Part shown: piece after piece, positions 45,268 to 56,700 of the stretch
Numbering within the stretch: the stretch's first letter is position 1
How the letters are laid out: every line of letters begins with the position of its first letter
NCBI RefSeq assembly: GCF_000208925.1
Contig: NW_001914865.1
Coordinates: 1 to 64,000 of the forward strand
Length of the DNA stretch: 64,000 bases
Reading direction: 5' to 3'
Source: Entamoeba histolytica HM-1:IMSS
Lineage: Eukaryota > Evosea > Mastigamoebida > Endamoebidae
Notes under the pieces: generated by a model
Told to the model about the DNA's origin: nothing
What the model saw: the letters and a program-made list of their open reading frames with translations, nothing else
The model's database searches: none
Translations under genes and position numbers: made by a program

Positions 45268-45279
45268 AAAACCCTTAAA
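45268..45279 (+). promoter_or_regulatory. AAAACCCTTAAA element upstream of the DnaJ-LRR gene
   Basis: AAAACCCTTAAA lies 33 bases before the ATG at 45312. A further AACTCAAATAA stretch sits directly before the start, similar to AACTCAAAAAT before the Rab and CDK-like genes. Confidence 0.4.
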
Positions 45280-45311
45280 GAAAAAAATAGTGGAACATCT
45301 AACTCAAATAA

Positions 45312-46319
45312 ATGGAAGATAACAAACAAAAAGCTATCAACTATTATGAAGTCCTTGGAATTTCTAAGACTGCAAACGAAAATGAAATAAAGAAAGCATT
45401 CTATAAAATGTCTCTAAAATATCATCCAGACAAACACCCTGATGACAAAGAATCTCTTGAAAAATTCCACGAGGTTCAACAAGCATATAAAGTCCTTCAA
45501 GACCCATCTAAAAGATATATCTATGATGAATTTGGAACTAAGTCAAGAAAAGAAATTAATGAAGAATGTGAAGAGGTTGATGAAAAAGATGAAGGAGAAT
45601 TAACAATTGAGGCTATTGTATCTGCTATGAAAGCAATGGGGATGAGTGTTAATGAACAAGAGGCTGAACATATTTTAGCAAACACTAATTTTGAAGTGAA
45701 TGATAGAACAGTAAGAAAAGGTGGATTACGTGATGAGTTAATCCGTTCTGAAAAAGAGGGGGTTACTTCAATTGATTTATCAAAACTTGTTATCCGTTCT
45801 ATTAAAGAAGATTGTGTTGAACATATGAAACAATTAACTTCCATCAATTTTAGTACAAATTCTATAAGAAGTTTACCTGATAGTTTTGGTACATTGACTC
45901 AAATTAAAAAATTGAATTTGAGTGACAATAAATTTACAGAAATTCCAGCTTGCGTATTTAAGTTGAAAAATTTGGAGATTTTTGAAATGGAAAGAAATGA
46001 AATAACAGAAGTTACAGATGAGATTTTCCAATTAGAGAATTTAAGAAGATTAAATCTTTTCTCTAACAAAATCAGAAATGTACCAATTAGATTGTGTTTT
46101 GACCTTAAAAAGATTCAATCAATTGATATCTCATGTAACAATATTCATGAATATCCTCAAGGGAAAGAAGGTATTGATCTTATTACTGATGCTGATATAA
46201 AAACTGGAGCACAACAAGGGTCTTTAGTTGCACAATATTTTGCCTCTTTAGATAAGAAACCACGTCAAAAGAAAGAAAAAATAGAAAAGAGACAAGAGAA
46301 AAAAAGGTCTAAAAAGTGA
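45312..46319 (+). CDS. DnaJ-domain protein with leucine-rich repeats
   Basis: 335 residues. An N-terminal J domain (about 11-75) has [22 protein letters not shown] and the HPD motif at 38-40, so it should stimulate an Hsp70 ATPase. An acidic linker (about 90-105) and a helical segment ([14 protein letters not shown]) lead to a leucine-rich repeat domain (about 160-285). The repeats are of SDS22-like spacing ([49 protein letters not shown]). The C-terminus is strongly basic ([21 protein letters not shown]), perhaps a nuclear signal or ribosome-binding tail. The fusion of a J domain to LRRs is uncommon. It precedes REV3 by 91 bp on the same strand. Confidence 0.88.
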   Translation: MEDNKQKAINYYEVLGISKTANENEIKKAFYKMSLKYHPDKHPDDKESLEKFHEVQQAYKVLQDPSKRYIYDEFGTKSRKEINEECEEVDEKDEGELTIEAIVSAMKAMGMSVNEQEAEHILANTNFEVNDRTVRKGGLRDELIRSEKEGVTSIDLSKLVIRSIKEDCVEHMKQLTSINFSTNSIRSLPDSFGTLTQIKKLNLSDNKFTEIPACVFKLKNLEIFEMERNEITEVTDEIFQLENLRRLNLFSNKIRNVPIRLCFDLKKIQSIDISCNNIHEYPQGKEGIDLITDADIKTGAQQGSLVAQYFASLDKKPRQKKEKIEKRQEKKRSKK

Positions 46320-46410
46320 TAATGAAGAAGAGATGATATAGATTAAATTTTTTGATATTGTTAATTCTGGTTTATCTTTTTATCTTTAATTTATCTTAAC
46401 AGAAATTGGG

Positions 46411-49400
46411 ATGGTTATTTGTACAATTGAAAATCTTGTGTTTCAATGTGAAATTAAAAAAGAAATAAATGAAAATAAATGTGAACAACTTGTTTATTCA
46501 TTTGGTCATCAAGAAGATGGAAATACTTGTTGTATTATTTTTTATGGTTGTTTGTTTCTTGAACCTATTAGAGGAAAAATAATGATAAGTAGGGAAACCA
46601 CATCTTGATATTGATTTAACTGAATTGAATAAGAAGATTAATGAACCAATTGGGGATGTGTTTATTGATCTTGTTGAAACTATAAATGAAGTAATTAATG
46701 AACAAAAACCCAAAGAAAAACAGTACAGAATTATCGATCATTTAGAAGTTATTGAAGGGATTCCATTTGTTGGATACCATACTAGGAAACATACCTTTGG
46801 AAGAGTTTGGTTAAAAAATCATAAAGACATTAATCAAGTAAGGAAGATTTGTAATGAGATGGATATAAATATATATGAGGCACATCTTAGTCCTGACATT
46901 ATATTTATGACTGATTTAGGACTAAGAACAATGATATTTGTTCATTTTAATGCTTTAATATCAGACCATAGAAAAACTAAATGTAAACATGAATATTATA
47001 TTGATTGTAAAGTATTAAGTCCAAATGAGTTTGCTTCAGAAACAAAAGATGGACTGAGAAATGGAAATCTTAGAGTATATTGGGGAACATCTCCTTTTGT
47101 TAATTGTGAAGAAGGAGGAAGTAAAACTGAATCATTTTCAGAGAATGGTAAAATTCTTATTGATAAATGGATTACTCAAATGACTTTTCAAGAATATAAT
47201 GACAAGTTGTTTCTTGATATTGATAGACTTCAAAGAATAATAGAAAAGTATAATTTGAATCCAGGGAGAGGTATTAGAGAAAATACTCAATTTCAAACAC
47301 AAATGATGACACAAATCAGTCAGATGAATATTAACAAGATTTTTGAAAAGGAGATATATGATTGGAATGAAGAAATAGAATTTGATAGTTTTAATGAAGA
47401 GGTTGAAGTCACACAAGAATTAATCAACAAAAATGAAAAATTTTCTAGTCTTCAAATAAATGAAAAAGAAAAGGAGGAAATTACTTTTAAACAATCAAGT
47501 GAGGATGATAGTAAAATGGAATGTGAAGAACAAGATAAAACTAATGGGTTTGGAGATTTGGAAATAGAGTTAGATGGTTCTATACAGTTTCATCAAAGCT
47601 TAGATGAAAGTATAGACTCTTCAGAGAGAATGGAAATAGAAGAAGGAGAAGATGAGAATCAAACTTCAGGAATAGAATTATTAAGTCAAATTTCATGCAC
47701 CAACTTTCAGATACAAAGAAACAATAATAAAATTTTCACTCAAACCTTACAAAACAAGGGACATAATTTTTTTGATGAAAACAAAAGTATAGAAGAATCA
47801 GTTCAACAAGGAAATAAAACACTTCAAATAAATTTATTAGAGAAAAATAATAGATTAATAAATCAAGAAGTTTTATTTGAAGAAAATAAACCAAAGTCAT
47901 CAGATACATTAGAAATAAATTATAAGACAAATGAAAATGTTATTGTCTTTGATAGTCCACCAAGTTTATTTGAAATACAACAAGAAATAAAATACCATAA
48001 AATAAATATATATCACGAAGGTATTATTATTCCAAAAATAAATGAAATAAATGAATCAACTTATCCAATTCATTGTATATGTACAATCCCACCACCATCA
48101 TTCATGGATGTAATTCAAAGTTTAAAAACTCAAAACAATGATAATGAATATATTGTAAATCAAGAAAAGAAATTAAATGATCCTTATTCATATTTTATGA
48201 TAAATAGAATTAATAATCCATTAATAAGTAAGAACAGTTGTATAATTAGTATTCAATTATTATTTCATAGAATTGATGAATCAACAGGAAAATATCAAAA
48301 TTCTAAACATGATTCTGTTGAAGGAATAATTGTTTATCAATCATTTAGAAATAAGACTTTATTTTATCTTATTCACACTGATTTAGAAGCTATTAAATAT
48401 CTTCATAACATTTATAAAACACTTAAAACAATTGATATTATTTGTCATAATGAATTATCTCTTTTCAATTCATTGATTAAAATAATCAATGATGAAGATG
48501 CAGATATGATAATAGCAGAAGATTGCTCATTTACTATCCAATTCATTAATGAAAGGTATAAACTTTATAAACAAGGAAGTTTTAATGATAAAATTAATAG
48601 ATTGCAAAATGGAAAAGGGATAAAAGGAAGATTAGTATTAGATATGTGGCACATTTATAAGGAATGTAGTAAATTTTCCAATTATGAAACTGATTATATT
48701 GCTAAGCAAGTATTTAATGTATCATTACCAAATGTTAATTATTTATGTTATAATGCACCAGAACAATTATTAAATTCCTTTTTAAGGTTTCATTGTTGTT
48801 TATTATTATTAGACTATTTTGGTTATATAAACCGAATTCGAGAATTTGCACAGTTTCACTCTTGTCCTCTTAAAGGAGAAATAGAACGAGGTTCACAATA
48901 TAAGGTTGAGTGTTATTTAAAAAGGGTGAGTAAGAGTGAATTTAAGTTATTTTCACCAAGTGATAATCAACTGAATTCTAGTAGAGCAACGGATTGTGTT
49001 GCATTAGTAATGGAGCCACAGTCTGGGTTTCATAGTAATCCTGTTATTGTACTAGATTTTCTTTCTATGTACCCAACAACAGCAATAGCTTATAATATAT
49101 GTTATTCTACATGTCTAGGATATGTAGATGATATTAATATTGAAAGAAAAATTGGACCAATGACATACTCTTTTGAAAAAGAAAATTTACATACTCTTAA
49201 GGGTAATATTCATGTTGTAGCGAATGGAATAATGTTTGTAGATGCATGTGTTAGAAAAGGGATATTACCTATTATGCTTGAAGAAATGTTATCAACAAGA
49301 CAACACATTAAAGAAAGAATGAAGATGTTTACAAAAGGGAGTGAAGCATATAAAAAATGTTTTCTTCAACAATTAGCACTAAAATTGTTATGTAATGTAG

Positions 49401-50611
49401 TTTATGGATATACAGGCGCTGGGCTATCTGGGAGAATGCCTTGTAATGAAATTGCAGATGCTATTGTTGAAACAGCTCGACAAACACTAGAAAAAGCCAT
49501 CAATTTTGCTGAAAGAAAGTTTGGAGGAAAAGTAATATACTCAGACACTGATAGTTTGTTTGTAGAAATGGAAGGTAAGACAATAGAAGAATCCTTTGAA
49601 GTTGGAAAACAATTATGTGAAGAATTTAATAAAACTATTCCTCCTCCAATGAAACTTCAATTAGAAAAAGTGTATTGGCCGCTTGTTACTGTTACAAAAA
49701 AAAGATACTTTGGAATGAAGTATGAAAAATGTGAAACAAAACCAACTCTTGAAGCTAAAGGTCTTGAGGCTGTAAGAAAAGACAGTTGTGAAGTTGTAAG
49801 AGGGATGATGGCATCTGTGATGAAATATTTATTAAATAAAGATATTGAAGGAATGAAACAATACTTAGAAATCAACTGGGAAATGATCCAAAAGGGAGAA
49901 GGATTTATTGATGACTTTGTAATTAGTAGACCATATAGAAGGCATTATGCTGAAGGAAGAAAACCACCAATTGGAACAAAAGTCGTTTTAAAAGAAAGAG
50001 AAAGAGATAATACTTTCTATTTTCAGTATGGACAAAGAGTTAAATATGTTGTTGTTAGGACATCATCTGGAAAATTATGTGATAGCGCTGTAAGCCCACA
50101 ATTTGCTGCATCAGAACAAATGATTATTGATAGTGATTATTATATTAATAAACAAATTAACAATGCATTACAAAGAATTTTATTACCTTGTGGTATTGAC
50201 ATTAATAAATGGTATAATACTTCATTAACCACAATCCTTTTTGAAGGAAGAAAAGATAAGAAAGTAAGATTAGAAGATTATTATTTAATCCATAAATGCA
50301 TCCGATGTAATAAAAAAATTATAGGAGAAAGTTATTTATGTAAAACATGTTCATATGATAAAAGAATTGTAATTGCTGAATGTCAATTACATATCAAAGA
50401 GATGGAACAAAGACTAATAGATATGAAAAAGAGATGTTTGTATTGTCAATTACAATATCCTTTTGAATGTATATCAACACAATGTCCTATTTCATTTAAA
50501 CTTATCAAAGAAGAAAGTGAGTATAGAAATTTTCTAAAAGATGTAATGAAGAATAATGAAACAACTATAATCAGTGACTATGAAATAGAACAAGATGGTA
50601 TGGTTATCTAA
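46411..50611 (+). CDS. REV3: DNA polymerase zeta catalytic subunit (REV3), B-family translesion polymerase
   Basis: Two exons, 46411-46549 and 46593-50611, with a 43-nt GTTTGT...TAG intron, giving 1385 residues (yeast Rev3 1504, human 3130). Splicing forms FYGWKPHLDIDL, replacing a frame that would stop. The N-terminal domain (about 1-225) is followed by a low-complexity acidic insert (about 260-450), a degenerate exonuclease-like region, and the polymerase core. Motif A is LDFLSMYPTTAIAYN, motif B ALKLLCNVVYGYTGAG, and motif C YSDTDSLF with catalytic aspartates. The C-terminus has the CysA finger (CIRCNKK...CKTC) and the CysB cluster (CLYCQ...C...C), which in B-family polymerases binds zinc and a [4Fe-4S] cluster respectively. 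It extends mismatched or lesion-bearing primers and is error-prone. ATG 46411 is the first in frame. Confidence 0.92.
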
Positions 50612-50685
50612 TGATTGTATATCATTTGGTTTTTTCTTTTTCTTTTAATAAATAAGAACTATAAAATTTTAAAATAGTATTTAAG

Positions 50686-51229
50686 ATGAAACAAGAAATA
50701 TGGTTTTATGGAATGTTTATTGTTCAATTAGTACTTGACATTGCCTTCTTTCTGACATGTAAATGGGCTTGGACATTAAATCTTTATCTTGATTCATTTG
50801 CAGATAATTATTTTGCTGATCATATATGTGTTTGGTATTTTGTTAGTGTAGGAATAATCTTATATTTGGTTTCATACTTCCACAGTGGAAGTTTAATTTC
50901 TATGTATTCATTATCAATTAAACCAAGGTTTGTTTAATTTATTTAAAAAATGAAATAATAAGGTTTGATTTGGTAGGAAAAAAGAACAATATTTTTGTTA
51001 TATCCATGGACCAACACTTGGAAGAATTTTCATTTCATTTGGGTGTGTTTTATATTATCATTCATCGTTTGGACTAGCATTATGGGGAGGATATATTGGA
51101 GTGGCATTAATTGCATCAGTGATTATAGAAAGTCAAATTCTATTACCACACATTCCATTAATGGATTATGGGTTAATCTTTGGAAGAATAAGAATTCCAA
51201 AACCTTTAAAACAAGAACATCTTGATTGA
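50686..51229 (+). CDS. Small multi-pass membrane protein, unknown
   Basis: Two exons, 50686-50927 and 50977-51229, with a 49-nt GTTTGT...TAG intron, giving 164 residues. Correct splicing (SIKPR joined to KKEQYFCYIHGPTLGR) moves to a different frame from the apparent downstream open frame. Four hydrophobic segments are likely: FYGMFIVQLVLDIAFFL near 7-23, WYFVSVGIILYLVSYF, LGRIFISFGCVLYY and LWGGYIGVALIASVII. The polar C-terminus is FGRIRIPKPLKQEHLD. The DNA supports a real gene: precise splice sites and a 74-bp spacing from REV3. I recognise no family. Confidence 0.75.
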
Positions 51230-51294
51230 TTTTTCTTCTTTGTATTAAACTAATTTTTTTTACTTTAATATATATAAAGAATTTATTCAATTAT

Positions 51295-51780
51295 TTAGTC
51301 ATCACTTTCTTCTGAATGTTTTGACTTTTTCTCAACACTCATTGCTGATTCATCTTCTTTTTTAATTTCAAGTAATTCTTGTTGTGTAGAATCATCTAGT
51401 TCATCCATTTTATCAATAGTATTAGCAAGTGTAATATCATCATCATTCCATTTGGCATCAATCATTAATAACCCATCTCCATTGATTGTTGGCAATAAAT
51501 ATTTATTATTTTCTATTTCTTCAAAGAAATTTGCATTAAAATTTTTTACTTCTTCTACATTTATTTTATTCTTTCTGATGAAATTAATTAATTTAATGTA
51601 ATTATATTGATTCCCTTGTGCAATTTGGTAAAGTTCTTCAAATGAAATATGATGTTTTTCGTTCATATGTTTTAAAAGAAGGTCAATGTCAAGAAACTCT
51701 TTACAAAATAAACATGGTGTCCTAAATGAAGTTTCATCATTTCCATTATCCCAATCCCAGTCATCACTATCACTACTCAT
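51295..51780 (-). CDS. PRMT3-type C2H2 zinc-finger protein without a methyltransferase domain
   Basis: 161 residues. An acidic N-terminus with Trp (SDSDDWDWDNGNDE) leads to the finger PCLFCKEFLDIDLLLKHMNEKHH and the segment QYNYIKLINFIRKNKI. It then ends in a LPTINGDGLLMIDA motif. This order matches the N-terminal substrate-binding module of arginine methyltransferase PRMT3 (CLFC...YGYIKLINFIR...LEDDLLLQ), which in other organisms binds ribosomal protein uS5 (RPS2). The catalytic methyltransferase domain is missing: the frame ends at an acidic tail (KKSKHSEESDD) and the next gene follows. It may be an adaptor or uS5 chaperone. The family assignment of the finger is good; the role is inference. 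Confidence 0.82.
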   Translation of the reverse strand: MSSDSDDWDWDNGNDETSFRTPCLFCKEFLDIDLLLKHMNEKHHISFEELYQIAQGNQYNYIKLINFIRKNKINVEEVKNFNANFFEEIENNKYLLPTINGDGLLMIDAKWNDDDITLANTIDKMDELDDSTQQELLEIKKEDESAMSVEKKSKHSEESDD

Positions 51781-52974
51781 TGTTGTTTGTTTCTATTTAT
51801 GAGTTGAATTTTAGGTTTTTTTTTAATTTTGTTTTAAATAACAAAATTATATATTGTTTTTAATGACTAATATTGTTATATGAAAGTTGTTTTGAAAGTT
51901 AATGTACTAATAACAAGTTGAATAAAAACTTGATGGAAAGTTTCCATTTTAGTTGTGTGTTTCATTTTTATTTCAAAGAATATTTTTGTAATGGACATTA
52001 GTTCTTTTTTAGAGAGAGTAAACAATATCAGAAAATCTAAAGAGATTTCAATAGGAAAAAGAATTAATTTATGTTTGTGGTTATTTGGTTGAATGAATAA
52101 TATTTTTAGTAGTTCAAGTGATATAACTTTGATCGTTAAATTAATTTTTTTTTTAAGATTTCTTTTCATTGAATTTCCATTCAAAATTTTTATTTAAGAA
52201 TTGTTTATATAAACAGTTAAGTAGTAAGGAAAATTCTATAAATTACTTTGTGTTATTGGTTATGTAATAATGAAAGATTTCTTAAATAGAACTTTTTATA
52301 TAAATGAGTTTTTGATGATAAACTTGAAATAGTCTTTTGTCTGCCTTAATTTTTTTTTGAATATTAATCAACCATCCATCTCATTGTATTCCTTGTATAA
52401 ATGTTAAGTATAACAGTTATTCTTTATGATTAAATAAACCCAATTTGGTTATTTTTTTTTTGATTTTGTTTCTTCCGTAGTTGATAGAAGAATTAAAATT
52501 TTGTCTTTTCTCTCTTTTCTTTATTTATTTAGAAGTATGCTATGGATACCTCAATCAAATATCAGACTACTAGTGACATAATACTGATAATTATGATAAG
52601 TGATAAAGTCAACTTCTTTTTTAGTTGTTTTGTCAACAGCAATAAATGCTGCTTCTTTACAAAGAACATGATATTTCATTGATAATTTTTTTGCTTCTTC
52701 TTTTTTTGTTTTCACTTTCTAATTTTATTATTTGACTAAGTGCCATTAATTGGTGAAGGTTGATTTCCAATGACTTATGGTTATTTTATGTATTTTAACA
52801 TAATCTTCAACAAATAGAACAAATAGAATTCCTCATTTGATTTATTTTGATAATGCTAGAATGAATAAAGATAGATAGCTTTTGTTACTATCATAAAATT
52901 CCACTAATGCTAAATACTTGTAGTTGATATTGAAAAAAATAAAGAAGTTACTTTAAATATTATTTTCATAGTTA
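51781..52974. other. Spacer with a pseudogene relic
   Basis: About 1.2 kb. Apart from the VIT/vWA relic at 52551-52748, only AT-rich sequence is seen. An open frame at 51876-52184 (minus) is Leu/Ile/Lys-rich, lacks family features and is not called. Confidence 0.5.
52551..52748 (-). pseudogene. Fragment of a VIT/von Willebrand A-type protein
   Basis: On the minus strand one frame reads MALSQIIKLESENKK. After a shift of frame it continues KKEEAKKLSMKYHVLCKEA and then AFIAVDKTTKKEVDF, ending at a TGA. This resembles the segment just after the vWA domain of inter-alpha-trypsin-inhibitor-like (VIT) proteins, where (I/L)xLSxKYxVxxxxTAFIAVD is conserved. There is no start, no upstream vWA domain and at least one frameshift, so it looks like a decayed piece of a larger gene. 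A tiny exon beginning after ATTAG cannot be excluded, but no donor site was found upstream. Confidence 0.5.
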
Positions 52975-53915
52975 TTAAATATAACTTTCTGATTTTGTCA
53001 ATTCGCATACTGCCAATAATTGGTTTGAATTGGAATATAATTTTATTGTGTAATGCTCATTTGGTGTATAACGATATTTTATTGCAATTGTTAAACTTTC
53101 TTGTTCTGCAAAGGCATGTGCTAAAGGTTTTAAAGAATCAGTGGTATATAGTCCAGCCCATACATTATAATGATTGTTTGTGAAAGAAACATTAATATAA
53201 TCAACTGACCTATATCTCATTAGACATTAAATATAAAAATAAAAAAAAATATGACAAACATTCTTTGAGCATGAACTGTTGGTGTAGGTAAAGTAAATGG
53301 AGAAGAAAATCCAGATGGAGCTGTTGTGTTTGCTATTGAGGAACAATTTTTAAAATATCTAAATTCAAATTTATGAGAAGTAAGTTCTTTATCACCAACC
53401 ATTGCATCCAATTGTAATTCAGAAAGGTCAAATGTAATTTCATTTTTAGTGGTTGATACAGTTTGTTTTGTTAGATATGATTTCATTGATGGTGTTCCAC
53501 AAGTAAACAATCCAATTACATCTTCTGAAGAACAAATATTATTATAGAAGACATGAATTAAATAAGGAGTATGTTCATCAAATTGAGTTGTGATCTTTAC
53601 TACATCACCTATACAAATCCTATTAGAAACACAAATTAATTTATATTTATTTCCCACGAATAAAACAGAGTCATCTTCAAATAATCTAACTTCATACATT
53701 CCATCAGGTAATGGGTCAAAAGAAATAACTGTCTCTTGTTTTTTACTATCTATAAATTTATATTGACAATATTGATTACTAAATTGTCTCATTACAACAA
53801 ATATACCAACCCATAACTTCTTGTTTAATTCTTTGTCAGAAAGTTCAACTTTACAATTAACACCATGAGACCCTTTGCCTATTGAAGCAATGACGTTTGT
53901 ACTTTTTTTTTCCAT
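52975..53915 (-). CDS. SKICH-like beta-sandwich repeat protein
   Basis: Two exons on the minus strand, 53915-53260 and 53209-52975, with a 50-nt GTTTGT...TAG intron, giving 296 residues. The start is the ATG at 53915; an in-frame extension further upstream lacks an ATG. Three similar units appear: one with KLWVGIFVVMRQFSNQYCQYKF...FDPLPDGMYEVRLF (about 1-110), a second around VVKITTQF...DVIGLFTCG...FEFRYFK (about 115-210), and a third YINVSF...NVWAGLYTT...HYTIKLYSN (about 220-296). The W(V/A)G(I/L) strand and YE(V/F)R motif resemble SKICH/CLIC domains (dWIGLY...YxFRY), which bind membranes or partners in autophagy receptors and lipid phosphatases. No enzyme motif or signal peptide is present. 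The family call is tentative. Confidence 0.65.
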
Positions 53916-54193
53916 TATAAAATGATTTTTAAGTTTTTTTTTTATTTTTGTTTTAGTCAACAGAAATATTTCAAAATCTTCATTACAGACAAGTTCATCA
54001 CGAAAATAAATATAAAATCACCACATTATTTTCTATTCTTTTAATTAGTCGTTAAAATTTATTTATTAGATACAGAAAAAAAAAGTTATTTTGAAGTATC
54101 AATCATTAAGAAATTAGTCACAAAAAACATCAAAAAAGGAAAAAATTGAATAAGAACTTAAAAAAAGAATAGTTTTGTCTTTTACTCATAAAA

Positions 54194-56451
54194 ATGACTA
54201 TGACACAACGTCAAAAAATAATTGAAGAAATCTATACTACTGAAGAATTTTATATTCAGTCAATGGAATATTGTTTAAATTTCTTTTTTAAAGAAATGAA
54301 AAGTGAAAAAAATCAATCTATTATTCCATCAGAAGATGTTGACATTATATTTGAACACTATGATGAAGTATTAAACATAAACAAAAATTTCTTTTTGGCT
54401 TTAAAAAAGTTACAGGAAACTCACAAAATTGAAACTCATCTTGGTCAAATTTTTAAATTATTTACCCCTTTTTTTAAGGTATATTTTCTTTATATATCTC
54501 ATTATGATGACTCAAATCAAGTTTTAACAGAATATGAAAAGAATCCAAAGTTTAATGAATTATTAGCTTCATTACAAACACAAATTCCAACAACAACTAA
54601 TCTTGATTTGAGAAGGTTTGTTTTTAGAATATTCTTTGCTTTATGAATCAATAAAATGACTGACACTTATTCATTATTAGTTACCTTATCATGCCTGTAC
54701 AAAGGTTACCTAGGTATGAACTATTACTGAAAGATTTATTGAAAAATACAAAATCTGACCATCCTGATTATGCTGCACTTACTGAATCTCTTAATGGAAT
54801 TAGAGCTGTTACTATGGAAGTTAATGAACGTACAAAAGACATTGATAGAAGAGCTAAAGTAATTAAGGTAAATTCAATGCTCTCTGGACTACATGACCTT
54901 CAATTAGTAGAACCAGATAGAACATTAATCATGGAAGGACAATTAATTAAAGTATGTAAGAAGAGTAATAAACCTCGTTACTTTTACTTATTTGATGATG
55001 TTATGGTGTATGGAATTGGAAATCAACGAATTACTGTGAGTGGATGGTTTTATCTAAAGAATGTATATTTAGAAAACGATTCTCGTTTTGAAAATAGTTT
55101 TAAAATCAACAATGATAAAAAGAGTTTTTCTGTAATTTGTGAAACCTCTAAACAGAAAAAAGATTGGTATGATGCTTTGACAAAATATTCTGAATTACAA
55201 CGAAAGAACTCTGCTATAGAAAACACTTTGCAACCAAAAACTACAACTATTCCTGATAATGAACCAAAGAACTGTTTATTATGCAAACAACCATTTACCT
55301 TTGTTAATAGAAAACATCACTGTAGACTCTGTGGAAGATGTGTTTGTAGTAATTGCAGTAAAGCAAAGATTCCATTAAATTCAAAAGGAGAGATAGACCG
55401 TGTTTGTAATTTATGTTTCAGTAAAGCAACAGGTAAAAAATTGGATGATGGAGCTATTAATCAAAAGAAACCAATTAGAAGAGACTGTAAAAGAAGTAAT
55501 TCAGTTGGTAATCCAGAAGAGATATTTGATGGACTTAGTGTTATTCTCAATCCAGATATTCAAAGAACACAAACGGCAAATATTTTGAATAATGTTGAAA
55601 ATAGTAAAAGTCCATTAGGAAGAAGTATTGGTAGAAAAGAAAAGTTAAAAAATCAAAAAAAAGGAGAAAGTATGAAAGACTTAACTTTTTGTCAACTCAT
55701 GGAAGGTATGTCTTCACTGCCAAATCCTGCAAACAAGACTCCTGAGTGTAAAATTGGTTCAAGTAATAGTCTTGTATATTTTGACTTTGTACAACAAAAC
55801 CAACCTAGTCAAACTCCTGTCGATTGTCAGTTTTCTGATCTTGGAATTGCTAATTTTCCTAATAGCTATAAAGGTAGTAATAATGATACTGCTATTAAAA
55901 AACAACCTGAAACTCTTCAACAGACTTGGATCCAACCAATGTCAAGTATTCAATATCGAGACGCATTGAATTCCTTTGACTTTTGTAATAATAATGATTT
56001 TATTGAATTTCAAAGTCAACCTGTTAATAAACAAATCAATGGAGATGAAAAGAAAGACATGTTTAATGGATTAGTAAATATTCCAGTTACTTATTCAGGA
56101 ACTAGTCACCAAAATTATTCAATAAATCCTGGATGTTCTAAGAAAGAATTAGGAGTTTCATCAAAACCATTTAAACAAAATGAAATAAATACAATACCTA
56201 TGAAACAAATGACTGGTGATAAAGAAATTAAAAAACAACAACAAAAATTACCAATACCTATTTGTATTACAGAGTCTTCTCAAAGCAATCCAAATAATAA
56301 CCTTAAGAAAGATAATGCACTAAATGAGTTAGAGGTATTAATGAATGACTATTTTAAATCTAAACCCCAACAACTAAATCCTACTCAAAAAATAAATGAA
56401 CCGACTTTTGATAGAACAAAAGGAATAACTATAGTTGGTGGTTCACATTAA
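54194..56451 (+). CDS. RhoGEF (DH), PH and FYVE domain protein
   Basis: Two exons, 54194-54615 and 54681-56451, with a 65-nt GTTTGT...TAG intron inside the DH domain, giving 730 residues. Splicing restores LRSYLIMPVQRLPRYELLL, the most conserved DH helix. The DH domain covers about 5-200, a PH domain about 225-320 (EGQLIKVCKKSNKPRYFYLFDD), and a FYVE finger about 345-405 (CLLCKQPF, NRKHHCRLCGRCVC, CNLCF). The RKHHCR basic motif predicts PI3P binding, though the usual WxxD is absent. The Ser/Asn/Gln-rich tail (about 405-730) is likely disordered. The FGD-like combination suggests a Rho/Rac exchange factor recruited to PI3P-rich phagosomes or endosomes, in keeping with amoebic phagocytosis. Confidence 0.9.
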
Positions 56452-56700
56452 ATTGTTTAATGATTTATTATTTGAAGTATTTGAGTTATTATAGCTCAAA
56501 AGAAGACTTTGTATTATTATTGAAATTTGTTTGGGATTATTTCTTTTAAGTCAAATATCATTTCTTTTTTTATACCTTCTTAAGACAACATATTTTCATT
56601 AAATATTTCTTTTATTCATTATTTATATTTTAACTTCACAATAATTAACGAAATTTATAAATTAACAATTTTTATAATCATAATAATTGAAGAAATTAAT

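Noticed and set aside
50995..51225. 76-residue frame overlapping the membrane protein's second exon
   Set aside because: Wrong frame; splicing at 50927/50977 gives a coherent hydrophobic protein in another frame.
51876..52184. 102-residue minus-strand frame
   Set aside because: Composition typical of random AT-rich frames, and no family or promoter signal.
53916..53960. N-terminal extension of the SKICH-like protein
   Set aside because: It has no ATG, and the extension is Lys-rich from A-rich promoter DNA; the ATG at 53915 is the natural start.
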